Shown: positions 1-9,082, counted from the stretch's first letter. The stretch: DNA of 43,014 bases from an uncultured Acidobacteriota bacterium (GCA_902825985.1 CADEDC010000015.1:24454-67467), one strand, 5' to 3'. The notes: generated from the sequence alone by a model not told the origin. A program made the numbers and translations.

Positions 1-24
1 GCGAACCCGAAGGAGGAGTCCACC

Positions 25-933
25 ATGTCGGTTCGAGCCGTCAAGAACGTCACCGCCACCCAGCCTCACGTCGAGGGTGCCGGCGTGAAGCTGCAGCGTG
101 CCTTTGGCTTCGGCGCCACCCAGGCATTCGATCCGTTCCTGTTGCTCGACGATTTCCGCAACGAGAACCCGGCCGACTATCTGGCGGGCTTCCCGTGGCA
201 TCCGCATCGCGGCATCGAGACGATCACCTACGTGCTGGCGGGGACGGTCGAGCATGGCGACAGCCTCGGCAATCGCGGCAACCTTGGCGCCGGCGATGTC
301 CAGTGGATGACGGCCGGCAGCGGCATCCTGCACCAGGAGATGCCGCGCGGCGACGCGACCGGCCGGATGCATGGCTTCCAGCTCTGGGCGAACCTGCCGG
401 CGGCGTTGAAGATGACGGCGCCGCGCTACCAGGACGTGGCGTCGGACGCGATTCCTGAGGTGACCGAGGATGACGGTACGCATGTGCGGGTGATCATCGG
501 CGACTTCTGGGGCAAGCAGGGGCCCGTGCAAGGCATCGCTGCCAACCCGCGCTATCTCGACGTCTCGGTGCCGCCGGGCAAGCGCAAGCGGCTGGCGGTC
601 GACCGGGCGAGCAATGCGTTCGCCTACGTGTTCGCCGGCTCGGGGACGTTCCGCGATGCGTCCGAGCCGCATGGCGTGGTCACCGAGCACGTCGGCGAGA
701 CCGAAACGGTGACCCGCAGCCGGGTCGGCAATCGCTCGCTCGTCGTGTTCGACCGCGGCGACGAGATCGTCGTCCAGGCCGGCGACGAGGGGATCCGCTT
801 CCTGCTCGTTTCCGGCCGGCCGATCGAAGAGCCGGTGGCGTGGTACGGCCCGATCGTGATGAACACGGAGGCGGAACTGCAGGAGGCGTTCGCCGAGCTG
901 CGGCGCGGGACGTTCATCAAGGAACGCGGCTGA
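25..933 (+). CDS. Pirin family protein (bicupin)
   Basis: This 302-residue protein is a pirin, a two-cupin protein whose N-terminal barrel binds a metal. Bacterial pirins include quercetin 2,3-dioxygenases and metabolic regulators, and the sequence alone does not say which this is. All four expected metal ligands are present: His59 and His61 in the WHPHRGIET motif, then His103 and Glu105 in ILHQEMP. The C-terminal cupin spans roughly residues 175-290. The ATG follows an AGGAGG ribosome binding site at positions 11-16. No signal peptide is seen, so it should be cytoplasmic. It stands alone, convergent with the hydrolase gene downstream. The family assignment is strong; the substrate is unknown. 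Confidence 0.93.
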   Translation: MSVRAVKNVTATQPHVEGAGVKLQRAFGFGATQAFDPFLLLDDFRNENPADYLAGFPWHPHRGIETITYVLAGTVEHGDSLGNRGNLGAGDVQWMTAGSGILHQEMPRGDATGRMHGFQLWANLPAALKMTAPRYQDVASDAIPEVTEDDGTHVRVIIGDFWGKQGPVQGIAANPRYLDVSVPPGKRKRLAVDRASNAFAYVFAGSGTFRDASEPHGVVTEHVGETETVTRSRVGNRSLVVFDRGDEIVVQAGDEGIRFLLVSGRPIEEPVAWYGPIVMNTEAELQEAFAELRRGTFIKERG

Positions 934-954
934 GGCCTCGGGTCGGCCAGGCAG

Positions 955-986
955 GGGCGGGTAGCGCCGGGTAGGGCGACCCGCCC
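955..986. terminator. Candidate hairpin between convergent genes
   Basis: A perfect 8-bp inverted repeat, GGGCGGGT and ACCCGCCC, encloses a 16-nt loop in the 138-nt gap between the pirin stop codon and the convergent hydrolase stop codon. There is no T tract, so it is at best a weak terminator or an RNA-stabilising hairpin. Confidence 0.3.
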
Positions 987-1071
987 ACCCCGGTACCTCG
1001 CCGCGGAGCCTGCTCCCCGGCTCACGCGTCGCCAGTTGCCGCGTCCTGCCGAGTGGCGCGGCGCCGCGATG

Positions 1072-3132
1072 CTAGCGCAGTATGTCGCTGGCGTCTGCGG
1101 CACCGATGAGCGTCCGGGCGTCCTCTTCGAGCAGGAAGCGGTCGGCGATCAGCGTGCGGGCGGCCTTCTCGACGGCGGCGACGAATCCGGCGTGGTCGCG
1201 ATAGCGCTCTTCGAGGGATGGCCGCGGGTCACCGGTCTTCGCACGGTCGGCGGCGGTGCGCGCGAACGGGAAGAACGAGCCGTTCAGTCCGCACAGGTCG
1301 CGGCCGCGCGGTCCGGGCGCCCAGAGATTCCACCCGGTGTTCGTGCCGACCGGCGCCGCGACGTCCAGCGTCCGCACCCCGTCGAGATCCAGCCCGTCCG
1401 CATCGGTCTTCGGCACCCGGCTCTCGTAGCGCGTGCCACGGCGCGGCGGCGCCGCCACGACCCGGCCGCCGCCCGGCTTCAGGTCCGGTCCGAAGTCGTA
1501 GGCGTACAGCTCGTTGAGCGCCTGCGGAAACGTCACCCCTGGAATCTTCGGAAACGACGCCTCTGCGTCGGCGCGCGTCACCAGCGTCCCGGCGGCGATC
1601 GTCGGATAGCGGTTCGGCGGCGGCGCGACGCCGCGGTCGGCCCACTCGTCGAGGGCGACGATGAGCGCCCGCAGCAGCGCGTTGTAGCTGAGCCCACCGT
1701 TCGTCGGATGGGTGCACTGGTTCGTCGCCGTCGGCATCGCCGCGACCCCTGCGGCGCCGACGTGCGAATGGCTCGACGCGAAGTAGAAGCGGACGTTGTC
1801 CGGAATCGGCACCGCGGCGGCCCGCCCGTCGTGGACGTTGAGCGACGCGTTCATCTGCCAGAACTCATTGGCGGTGTCGATGTGGAAGACCAGCGGGTCG
1901 GTCCCCGGCCGCTTGAGGATCCCGTCGCGGATGCCGGTCACCGGGTCGGTGGTCACGGCATACGTCAGCGGGGAGATCGAGTGCGACAGGTAGTCCGAGT
2001 GATCGTCCTGGCGCGAGTAGACGTTGGGATCCGAGAACTCGACGTTCATGAACAGACGATGCGTGCCGGGGATCAGAATCCGCACGGCATCGAACACCTT
2101 CAGATGCCGTTCGTCCTCGTTGAATCCGAGGTAGAGGAACTCGCGCATGTACATCCCGGTCGACGAGATGCCGAGCCCGTAGACCCGCCGGATTCCGACC
2201 TCCGACGGGCCGAGCGCGACCGGGTTGGCCGTGCCCGCGTCGTCCTTCGTCGCGCCGCGCAGGAAGGCGGCGAAGTCCCGGGTGACCGCGTAGCCGAGCC
2301 CCATCACCCACGGGCCGCGGGCCGGGTAGGTGAGTTCGTAGACTCGCCCCGGCTGGAAGCCGTCGAAGACGCAGAGGTCGGTGTTGGACGCGACGAGCGA
2401 CGCCCGGCCTTCCGGGCAGCGGCCAAACGCCCACGCGTCCGCCGCCACCGGCCGGCGGTCGCCGGCCTCGCCGTCGCGGACGGTCAGGGTCGATCGTCCG
2501 CGGTCGGTGTCGCCGGCCTCGTAGGTCCGGAACAGCGCGTTGCCCTTCAGCGGCAGCGTGAAGCCGGTGTTGCCGACGTACTCGATGCGGATTGGCGCGA
2601 CGATGGGCCGGCCGTCGGCGCCGAGCGCCACCGGCAGCGTCGCGCCGAGCCGGTTCTCGGTGGTGACGATGTCTCCGGCCCACCCGGCATCGACGAACGT
2701 ATAGCCCATGCGGAAGTACAGGCCGTCGTGGTCGTCGGGCGGGGCGTTGTTGCCCTTCGCCGGCAGCGTCTGGAACGGCAGCTCGATGGCGTTGCCGCGG
2801 TTGTTGAGACCATAGAGAATCTTGCGGTTGCCCTTCGTCATGTCGACCGGCTTGAGAATGACGAACGGCGCGCTGAACGCCACCCGGCCGGCGCCGTTGC
2901 GCGGCGCCTTGTCGATATTGACGATCACGGCGTTGAGCGGATCGCGCGGGTCGACCTCGAATCGGGCCGTGCCATCGAGGCGTTCGTACGGGCCGGCGGC
3001 GCCGTAGGCCTGACCGCCGGCGAGCGGCCGCCGCTTCTCGATTGTGATGCCGACCAGCCGCGCATCGGCCGCCGACGCGAGCATCATGAGCGCACCGGCC
3101 GTCGCCAGCGTCAGGCGGAGCAGTCGCGACAT
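1072..3132 (-). CDS. Secreted alpha/beta hydrolase domain protein
   Basis: This 686-residue protein resembles the large secreted alpha/beta-hydrolase family (Abhydrolase_10 type) common in Acidobacteriota and Proteobacteria, for which no natural substrate is established. An N-terminal signal peptide (about residues 1-24, ending SAADA) points to export. The nucleophile elbow is GISSTG, inside a conserved block with YMREFLYLGFNEDER. The chosen ATG overlaps the upstream stop codon as TGATG, which indicates translational coupling to the 3132-4235 gene. The open frame continues further upstream to 3513, but that extension lies over the neighbouring gene and is out-of-frame noise. The family call is good; an esterase or lactonase-like activity is only inferred. 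Confidence 0.82.
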   Translation of the reverse strand: MSRLLRLTLATAGALMMLASAADARLVGITIEKRRPLAGGQAYGAAGPYERLDGTARFEVDPRDPLNAVIVNIDKAPRNGAGRVAFSAPFVILKPVDMTKGNRKILYGLNNRGNAIELPFQTLPAKGNNAPPDDHDGLYFRMGYTFVDAGWAGDIVTTENRLGATLPVALGADGRPIVAPIRIEYVGNTGFTLPLKGNALFRTYEAGDTDRGRSTLTVRDGEAGDRRPVAADAWAFGRCPEGRASLVASNTDLCVFDGFQPGRVYELTYPARGPWVMGLGYAVTRDFAAFLRGATKDDAGTANPVALGPSEVGIRRVYGLGISSTGMYMREFLYLGFNEDERHLKVFDAVRILIPGTHRLFMNVEFSDPNVYSRQDDHSDYLSHSISPLTYAVTTDPVTGIRDGILKRPGTDPLVFHIDTANEFWQMNASLNVHDGRAAAVPIPDNVRFYFASSHSHVGAAGVAAMPTATNQCTHPTNGGLSYNALLRALIVALDEWADRGVAPPPNRYPTIAAGTLVTRADAEASFPKIPGVTFPQALNELYAYDFGPDLKPGGGRVVAAPPRRGTRYESRVPKTDADGLDLDGVRTLDVAAPVGTNTGWNLWAPGPRGRDLCGLNGSFFPFARTAADRAKTGDPRPSLEERYRDHAGFVAAVEKAARTLIADRFLLEEDARTLIGAADASDILR

Positions 3133-4235
3133 CAGCGTCCCTCGCTCTTCGGCGCGCTGCCCTGCTTCTCGTCGGCGCGCGCCGCCGACAGGATGTTGGC
3201 CAGACCGTAGTTGCCCTCGTGGCACGCGTACTCGAACAGCCCCTCGCTGCCACTTCGCATCGTCATCGACACCGTCCACGGCCGGGTCCAGATGGTCGGA
3301 TCGTCGACCGTGTACTCGTAGATCAGCGTGTCGCGATCGATGCGCGTGAAGCGCTCGGTGAGCCGGAAGTTCTCGTCGGTGATGCCACCCAGATACGGAC
3401 GGGGACCGAACTGACGGTCGAGGACCAGTGTCCCGGTCCCTTTGTTCGAGAAATTGCCGCTCTCGATCACGAGGGTATCGCCCTCCCAGCGGCCGCGTGA
3501 GTCGCCACGCCACTGCTGGATCGCCTTGGGCAGCCGCGGGCGCCCGTCCATCGGCACGATGCGCGCGTCGTGCGCCATCTCGGTGAGCAGGGCGACAGTG
3601 TCACCCGTCTGGAAGATCTGCAGATTGTTGTTGTAGCCGCTCGGCAGGATGGGCGGGCCGGCATTGAAGCCGATGATGCAGCGGTCCCAGCTGGGCAGGT
3701 CCTGGGCCTGCGCCGCGACCTTGCGCTTTTCCCACATCGCGTCTTCGCGCGCGCGTGCGGCCGGCGTCAGCGGCGGGATGCGGCCGTCCGGCGGGTCGAT
3801 GACGAGCGAATTGCGGGCCCCCTCGACAACCCTGGACCCGAAGTCGGTCCAGAAGCGGTTGTAGGTGCCGGGGTCGCCGGCCGCCGGGGCCCGATCCTGC
3901 AAGGCCGAGTCGGCCGCCCGCTTCTCGATGGCGGCCACTTCTTCCCTGGTGAGGAAGGCACGCTCGCCGAACTCCTTCGGGCGCTCGAGCGGCGTCAGCG
4001 TCGCGAAATCCCACAGTCCGGTGAGATCGGGCTTGCCACTGGCCGTCCGCGGCACGTTCGCCGCGACCTTCGGCCGGCCCGCCACGACGGTCGTCGGCGC
4101 GGCCGCTGACGGCGCCTGCGCGGCAACCGGCGTCACCGCGGCGCACACGGCGAGCGCCGTCCCCGAGACCATCCTCATCGTCGTGCGGCGTTGCGCCGGC
4201 CAACCGCGGAACAGCATCGCAAAACAGGTAGCCAT
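3132..4235 (-). CDS. Secreted protein of unknown function, paralogue of the 39.3 kb gene
   Basis: This 367-residue exported protein has no function I can name. A signal-peptide-like stretch follows Met20 and ends near AAQAP, so an internal start at 4178 is possible; neither start has a strong ribosome binding site. Recognisable blocks are PDLTGLW, TPLERPKEF, GDPGTYNRFW, DGRIPPLTP, CIIGFNAGPP, YNNNLQI, RIVPMDGRP, GDSRGRWEGDTLV and FEYACHEGNYGL. The same blocks in the same order occur in the 39311-40363 product, so the two are clear paralogues. It is coupled to the downstream alpha/beta hydrolase by a TGATG overlap. Such proteins are frequent in Acidobacteriota genomes but uncharacterised. Confidence 0.8.
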   Translation of the reverse strand: MATCFAMLFRGWPAQRRTTMRMVSGTALAVCAAVTPVAAQAPSAAAPTTVVAGRPKVAANVPRTASGKPDLTGLWDFATLTPLERPKEFGERAFLTREEVAAIEKRAADSALQDRAPAAGDPGTYNRFWTDFGSRVVEGARNSLVIDPPDGRIPPLTPAARAREDAMWEKRKVAAQAQDLPSWDRCIIGFNAGPPILPSGYNNNLQIFQTGDTVALLTEMAHDARIVPMDGRPRLPKAIQQWRGDSRGRWEGDTLVIESGNFSNKGTGTLVLDRQFGPRPYLGGITDENFRLTERFTRIDRDTLIYEYTVDDPTIWTRPWTVSMTMRSGSEGLFEYACHEGNYGLANILSAARADEKQGSAPKSEGR

Positions 4236-4293
4236 GAGGCGGAAGTGTACTCCACCGCCCCGGGGGATTGGGCATACCTGACTCCGGGCAGAT

Positions 4294-4932
4294 CTACCGG
4301 ATGATCCCCTTGCGGACGGCGTAGAGGACGATCTCCGCGGTGTTGTGCAGATTGAGCTTCTGCATCAGGTTCGAGCGGTGCGTCTCGACCGTCGACAGGC
4401 CGAGGTCGAGTGTCGTCGCGACTTCCTTGTTGGTCCGCCCCTCGGCAAGCAGCTGCAGGACCTCCTTCTCGCGCGCGGTCAGCAGTTCGTAGGAGTCGGT
4501 CAGCCCGCGCGCCTGCAGCGTGCGGACGTAGTCTTCGACGAGTACCGCGGTCACGCCCGGGCTGAAGAACGGCTTGTCGGCTGCCACGGCGCGCAGCGCC
4601 GGCAGCAGGTCTTCGTCGGTCGCACTCTTCAGCAGATAGGCTCGCGCGCCGGCGGCCAGGGCACGGATGATGTACGACTCGTCGGCGTGGACGCTCAGGA
4701 TGATGACGCCGGGCCTCGGATCGAGCTTCTGTACCCGCGACGCGACCTCGATGCCGTTCAGCTTCGGCATCGCGATATCCAGGATGACGATGTCGGGCCG
4801 GTGTTCTTCACAGAGGCGGATGGCGTCGACGCCATCGCCGGCCTCGGCGACGACGGCGATGCCGGCCGATTCGAGCAGGCCGCGCAGACCCCGCCGGACA
4901 ATCGCATGGTCGTCAGCCAGCAGCACGCGCAC
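4294..4932 (-). CDS. NarL/FixJ-family response regulator
   Basis: This 212-residue response regulator has a receiver domain (about 1-120) with the acidic pair Asp7/Asp8, the predicted phosphoacceptor Asp52 (VILDIAMP) and the switch lysine in LLKSA. A LuxR-type helix-turn-helix follows (about 145-205, with LTAREKEVLQLL and STVETHRSNLMQKL). It should bind DNA once phosphorylated by the histidine kinase whose gene overlaps it by 20 nt. The start is GTG with an AAGGGG ribosome binding site about 6 nt upstream. The target genes are unknown. The 58-nt gap to the next gene on the same strand leaves open whether that gene is co-transcribed. Confidence 0.95.
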   Translation of the reverse strand: MRVLLADDHAIVRRGLRGLLESAGIAVVAEAGDGVDAIRLCEEHRPDIVILDIAMPKLNGIEVASRVQKLDPRPGVIILSVHADESYIIRALAAGARAYLLKSATDEDLLPALRAVAADKPFFSPGVTAVLVEDYVRTLQARGLTDSYELLTAREKEVLQLLAEGRTNKEVATTLDLGLSTVETHRSNLMQKLNLHNTAEIVLYAVRKGIIR

Positions 4933-6274
4933 GGGTCACCCCTTCGTCGCTCGCCCGAATCGGCAGCCCGAATGCGAGGGACGTACCCTTGCCCGGCTCG
5001 CTGCGGATGGTCATCACGCCCTGCAACTCCTTGACCCGTTCCTCGATGCCGCGCAGGCCGAGCCCGGTCCTGCGGCGGTGCGCATCGAGGCCGACGCCGT
5101 CGTCACTGACGACGACGCTGATGGCATCGGCATTGGCGGTGACGCTCACCTGGATGGCGCGCGCCTTGGCGTGCCGGGCGCAGTTGGTCAGCGCCTCCTG
5201 GACCGCGCGGTAGATGCAGATGCGGTACCGATCGGGCAGGCGATCGAAGCTGCCGTCCATCGTCAGTTCGACGGTGAGGCCGCTGCGGCTGGTGAAGTCA
5301 CGGACGTGCCATTCGAGGGCCGGCTGAAGCCCGAAATCGTCGAGCATGCTGGGCCGCAGACCGAGCGCGAGATCGCGCACGGTCCGGAAGATGTTGTCGA
5401 CGAGACGTTTGCTTTCGGCGATGGCCGCCCCGGCGGGAGGTTCCCCCTTCGGCAAGGTCCGTTCGATGCGGCTGAGTTCCATGCGCAACGCCGTCAACAC
5501 CTGGGCGACATGGTCGTGCAGCTCCCGAGACAGATTCTTGCGCTCTTCCTCCTGGGTCGCGACCAACTGCTGCGACAGCTGCCGCAGTTGCCGTTCCGCA
5601 TCGGCGGCAGCCGCGCGCTGTTCCTCGGAGCGTCGTTCGAGCACGCGCAGACGCAGGACGACGGCGAGCGCCACGGTGAGACCGAGAAGGACGCTGATCC
5701 ACAACAGACGGAACAGGTCGCTGCGGAACGCCGCGTGCCGGCTCGCCACTTCGGCCCGCTGCGTGCCGGCGATGGTGTTGTTCAGCTCTTCGATCTGTTG
5801 CGCGATGCCGAGCACCGCGTCGCGGCGCGGGACCACCTCGCGGCGCAGGAACGCGGCGCTGCGGACGATCTTCTCCGCCGGCGACCAGTCGAACAATGGA
5901 TCGAAGGCGCTCCAGTACTCGTCGAGCGTCGCCTGCAGGCTGGCGATCTGCCCCTGATCGGCCGTCGTCAAGGCGCGCAATTCGCTGAGCGTGGCCGTGT
6001 TCGCGCGGCGGAACTCTTCCAGCTGCGCGCGGTATTCCGGGGCGCGCTCACGGGCGATGTCGAGCAGGTAATCGCGGACGAAGATGCCTGACAGGTTGAC
6101 GTCCGAGCGCAATCGCCGCAGCTTGGAATCGACCTGCTGGTGATAGCTGTTGAGTTGATCCAGCTCGGCATAGATTTCCTGCGCCCGCGTCGACAGCGCC
6201 AGCATGGACCCGACGATGAGGAGAAGGAGCGCCGCCAGACCGAGCGCGACCATCGGCCATGTCTTGAACCTCAT
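4913..6274 (-). CDS. NarX/DegS-type sensor histidine kinase
   Basis: This 453-residue membrane kinase has a transmembrane segment near residues 9-27 and a second near 188-208. A helical extracytoplasmic domain of about 160 residues lies between them, typical of four-helix-bundle sensors. A coiled-coil linker (210-245) leads to a HisKA_3 dimerisation domain with the predicted phospho-acceptor His253 in SRELHDH. A HATPase_c domain follows, with an N box (EALTNCARHA) and G boxes (DDGVGL, GLGLRGI). The ATG is preceded by GAGGAG at good spacing. It overlaps the downstream response regulator by 20 nt, so the two form a cognate pair. The signal sensed cannot be read from the sequence. Confidence 0.95.
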   Translation of the reverse strand: MRFKTWPMVALGLAALLLLIVGSMLALSTRAQEIYAELDQLNSYHQQVDSKLRRLRSDVNLSGIFVRDYLLDIARERAPEYRAQLEEFRRANTATLSELRALTTADQGQIASLQATLDEYWSAFDPLFDWSPAEKIVRSAAFLRREVVPRRDAVLGIAQQIEELNNTIAGTQRAEVASRHAAFRSDLFRLLWISVLLGLTVALAVVLRLRVLERRSEEQRAAAADAERQLRQLSQQLVATQEEERKNLSRELHDHVAQVLTALRMELSRIERTLPKGEPPAGAAIAESKRLVDNIFRTVRDLALGLRPSMLDDFGLQPALEWHVRDFTSRSGLTVELTMDGSFDRLPDRYRICIYRAVQEALTNCARHAKARAIQVSVTANADAISVVVSDDGVGLDAHRRRTGLGLRGIEERVKELQGVMTIRSEPGKGTSLAFGLPIRASDEGVTRARAAG

Positions 6275-6398
6275 CCGTGCTCCTCGCCATTCACGAGCTC
6301 AGCGTACTCCCGATTGAAGACAGGGAGACATCCGGTAAACAGGGGAGAGGCACCGCTCGCTCCCCCAAGAAGCGCCCGGTTCTCCCCGTTCCACCCGA

Positions 6399-6427
6399 TA
6401 GTCACCGTCGGCCGGTCCGCGTGTAAT
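6399..6427 (+). promoter_or_regulatory. Candidate sigma-70-like promoter for the GT20 gene
   Basis: TAGTCA and TGTAAT are separated by 17 nt and match the -35 and -10 consensus at 4/6 and 5/6. The -10 box lies 33 nt before the ATG at 6461, within the divergent 186-nt gap between the kinase and the GT20 gene. This is inference from sequence only. Confidence 0.35.
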
Positions 6428-6460
6428 CGAGGTCGTCAGCCGCCGACACGGGGGATCGAG

Positions 6461-7999
6461 ATGCCGAGATGGACTGCCGCACGTTTGAAGGCCCTGCTCG
6501 CCGGCGCGTTCGATGGCGAGCGCGTGCTGGTGCTTGCGAACCGCGAGCCCTGCCGTCACGACCTGCTGCCGGATGGCCGGGTCGCGGCGACGAGGACCGC
6601 GAGCGGACTGGTCACCGCCGTCGAGCCGGTGGTCCAGGCGTGTGGCGGCGTGTGGATCGCGCATGGTGCCGGAACCGCCGACCGGCTCGTCGTCGACCAC
6701 CACGATCACGTCGGCGTCCCCGAAGGCAATCCCGACTACTGCATCCGCCGCCTGTGGCTGCCCGACGACGAGTACGCCGGCTACTACGGTGGGTTCGCGA
6801 ACGAGGGGCTGTGGCCCCTGTGCCACGACGTCGGCGTGCCGGCCGTATTCAGGCCGGCCGACTTCCGCCACTATCAGTCGGCCAACGCGCGGTTTGCGCG
6901 TGCCGCCATCGAAGAAGGCGACACGCCCGCCCCACTCGTGCTGGTGCACGACTACCACCTCGCGCTGACGCCGCGCCTCATCCGCCGCGGCCTGCCGAAC
7001 GGCACCATCGTCACGTTCTGGCACATCCCGTGGCCGGGCCGGCGGCAGATGGCGCGCTGTCCATCGGCGGGCGAGATCATGGCCGGACTGTTGGGCAGCG
7101 ACATCCTGGGATTCCAGACCCAACTCGACTGCGAGCGATTCATCGACAGCGTGTCGCTGATCGCGGGTGCATCGGTCGACGCATCCGACGTCTCGGTGAC
7201 ACTGGGCGGGCGGCGCACGCTGCTGCGCGTCTACCCGATCGCCATCGAGTATCCGAGCCGCTGGGTGCGCCCGACGCCGCCCCGCCAGGTGTGTCGCGAT
7301 CGCGTGCGGCGGCGCATCGGCGCCGCCGCGGACGCGCAGCTCGTCCTCGGCGTCGATCGCCTCGACTACACCAAGGGCATCGTCGAGAAGTGCCTTGCGA
7401 TGGAGCGCCTGCTCGAATCGGCCCCCGAGTACCGCGGCCGGCTGGTGATGGCGCAGATTGCCGAACCGAGTCGTGAGGCGTTGCCGGCCTATCGTGAAGC
7501 CCGGGCGCAGGTCGTGGCAGCCGTGGCGCGCATCAATGCCCGGTTCGGCGCCGGCGCCTACCAGCCGATCGTGCTGAGAGAGTGGCACCACGAACCGGCG
7601 GAAGTGTTCGAGTTCATGCGCGCCGCGGATGTCTGCCATGTCGGCAGTCTCCGCGACGGGATGAATCTGGTGGCGAAGGAATTCGTCGCCGCCCGCACCG
7701 ACGGGCGTGGTGTCCTGTTGCTCAGTCAGCATGCCGGTGCCGCGGAGCAGCTGCACGGCGCCCTTCTCATCGACCCGCGTCAGGTGGGAGCGACCGCGGT
7801 GACGCTCGCGGCGGCGCTCGCCATGCCGGTGCCCGAGCAGGCGCGCCGACTGGCGGCGATGCGCGCCTGCGTGGCGGACGCAAATCTCTACTGGTGGGCC
7901 GGCCAGATGCTGCACGACGCCGCCGACCTGCGCGATGCCCGACGCCGGCCGCCGTCGGCGACGGCAGAGACGCGCGCCGGGCAATGGCTCTCCGCCTAG
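6461..7999 (+). CDS. Trehalose-6-phosphate synthase-like GT20 glycosyltransferase
   Basis: This 512-residue enzyme belongs to GT20, the family of OtsA, which makes trehalose 6-phosphate from UDP- or GDP-glucose and glucose 6-phosphate. Visible motifs are VLANREP at the N-terminus, VHDYHLALTP, FWHIPWPG, GSDILGFQT, VDRLDYTKGI (donor-phosphate binding Arg/Lys) and SLRDGMNLVAKEF. Length is close to E. coli OtsA. The N-terminal loop reads ASGLVTAVEP rather than the classic OtsA AGGL type, a divergent subgroup, so another acceptor such as a glycerol phosphate cannot be excluded. The ATG at 6461 follows GGGGAT; the frame is open further upstream, but that extension has no GT20 similarity. No trehalose-6-phosphate phosphatase gene is in the window. 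Confidence 0.88.
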   Translation: MPRWTAARLKALLAGAFDGERVLVLANREPCRHDLLPDGRVAATRTASGLVTAVEPVVQACGGVWIAHGAGTADRLVVDHHDHVGVPEGNPDYCIRRLWLPDDEYAGYYGGFANEGLWPLCHDVGVPAVFRPADFRHYQSANARFARAAIEEGDTPAPLVLVHDYHLALTPRLIRRGLPNGTIVTFWHIPWPGRRQMARCPSAGEIMAGLLGSDILGFQTQLDCERFIDSVSLIAGASVDASDVSVTLGGRRTLLRVYPIAIEYPSRWVRPTPPRQVCRDRVRRRIGAAADAQLVLGVDRLDYTKGIVEKCLAMERLLESAPEYRGRLVMAQIAEPSREALPAYREARAQVVAAVARINARFGAGAYQPIVLREWHHEPAEVFEFMRAADVCHVGSLRDGMNLVAKEFVAARTDGRGVLLLSQHAGAAEQLHGALLIDPRQVGATAVTLAAALAMPVPEQARRLAAMRACVADANLYWWAGQMLHDAADLRDARRRPPSATAETRAGQWLSA

Positions 8000-8034
8000 C
8001 GGTGCGCGCTAGCGGTGCGCGCTAGCGGTGCGCG
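7996..8034. repeat. Three perfect 13-bp tandem repeats
   Basis: The unit CTAGCGGTGCGCG occurs three times without mismatch, at 7996-8008, 8009-8021 and 8022-8034. The first copy contains the TAG stop of the GT20 gene. Because 13 is not a multiple of three, the three TAGs fall in all three forward frames. Confidence 0.95.
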
Positions 8035-8056
8035 ACATCCCCGCACCGGCCGCCGG

Positions 8057-9034
8057 CTACTGGGCGGTGCCGGATCGATCCGCGAGCAGCTTCTGGACCA
8101 GCGGATCGAGCTCGGCCTCGGTCATGTTGCCCGGATGATACGACCGGACGATGCCGGCGCGGTCGATGACGACCAGCGTCGGCGTCGTGCTGACGCCATA
8201 GCGCAGATGGTTGGCTTCCGACAGCGCGATCGCACGGTCGTCGAGGAACGCGTAGTGGGTCTTCTTGATGCCGGTGATGTACTGCCGCTCCTCGTCGCGC
8301 CCCGCCTCGCGGCCGCCGGCAACGTAGCCGTAGCGCTGCGTCGGGGCGATGACCACCAGCCCCTGCGATTCGTACTTCTTCTGCAGACTGGCCAGGATCG
8401 GACTTTGATTCTTGCAGTCCGGGCACCAGTGGGCCCAGAAGAAGACGACCGCCACCTTGCCCTTGACCGAGGCGAGCGACAACGGCTGCGGCCCGAGTGA
8501 CTCCGACAGGTCGAGCGCCGGTGCGGCGGTGCCTTCGAGGCTCAGCAGGTTGATGTTCTTCTGAATCCGCTTGTTCATCGACGTGCGCTCGTAGGTCTGG
8601 AGCTCACGGCGAAGGAAGGCGACGGCTTCGCTGCGCGCGCCGGCCGCCGCCCGCGACTGGCCGAGGACTTCGATGGCGGCGCCGAGTGCGGTCGGCAGGC
8701 GCGGTTCGTCGTCGATGCCGCGCGTCTTCAAGGCTTCCTTCACCATTGCGTACGTACGGTCGGCGTAGTCCACCGCCTTGTCGTACTGCTTCGCGGCGAG
8801 CGCCCCGCGACCGAGCCACGAGTAGGCTTCCAGCATCTCCGGCGTGACGCCCTTTGCCGTGCGGTAGTCGGCGATCAGCTGTTCGGCGCCCTTGAAGTCC
8901 TGTTTGCTGAGCGCCGCGCGGACCGCCGGCACGAGGCCTGGCGGGGTAGTCTGGGCGATCGCGACGCCGCTCAGTGACACGGCGACCACAACGGCGAACA
9001 CGGCGCGACGGACGAACGTGGTGAACATCTGCAT
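8057..9034 (-). CDS. TlpA-like secreted thioredoxin-fold protein
   Basis: This 325-residue protein is predicted to be exported (signal peptide about 1-27, ending AIAQ). A helical, TPR-like region covers residues 30-165. A thioredoxin/redoxin domain follows (about 170-320), with the active site WCPDC (Cys204, Cys207) and a cis-proline region near STTPTLVV. TlpA/ResA relatives reduce or exchange periplasmic disulfides; the partner here is unknown. A GAGG sequence five nt before the first ATG supports 9034 over the second Met at 9028. It lies 48 nt downstream of the YtxJ-like gene on the same strand, so the two are probably co-transcribed. The helical N-terminal half is unusual for plain TlpA. 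Confidence 0.87.
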   Translation of the reverse strand: MQMFTTFVRRAVFAVVVAVSLSGVAIAQTTPPGLVPAVRAALSKQDFKGAEQLIADYRTAKGVTPEMLEAYSWLGRGALAAKQYDKAVDYADRTYAMVKEALKTRGIDDEPRLPTALGAAIEVLGQSRAAAGARSEAVAFLRRELQTYERTSMNKRIQKNINLLSLEGTAAPALDLSESLGPQPLSLASVKGKVAVVFFWAHWCPDCKNQSPILASLQKKYESQGLVVIAPTQRYGYVAGGREAGRDEERQYITGIKKTHYAFLDDRAIALSEANHLRYGVSTTPTLVVIDRAGIVRSYHPGNMTEAELDPLVQKLLADRSGTAQ

Positions 9035-9082
9035 CTGTACCTCACTTCACTTCGTCACGTCGGCTGACCCACGAACCGCGCG

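Noticed and set aside
7996..8034. Tandem repeat as a CRISPR array
   Set aside because: Units are 13 bp and directly joined, without spacers, and no cas genes are present.
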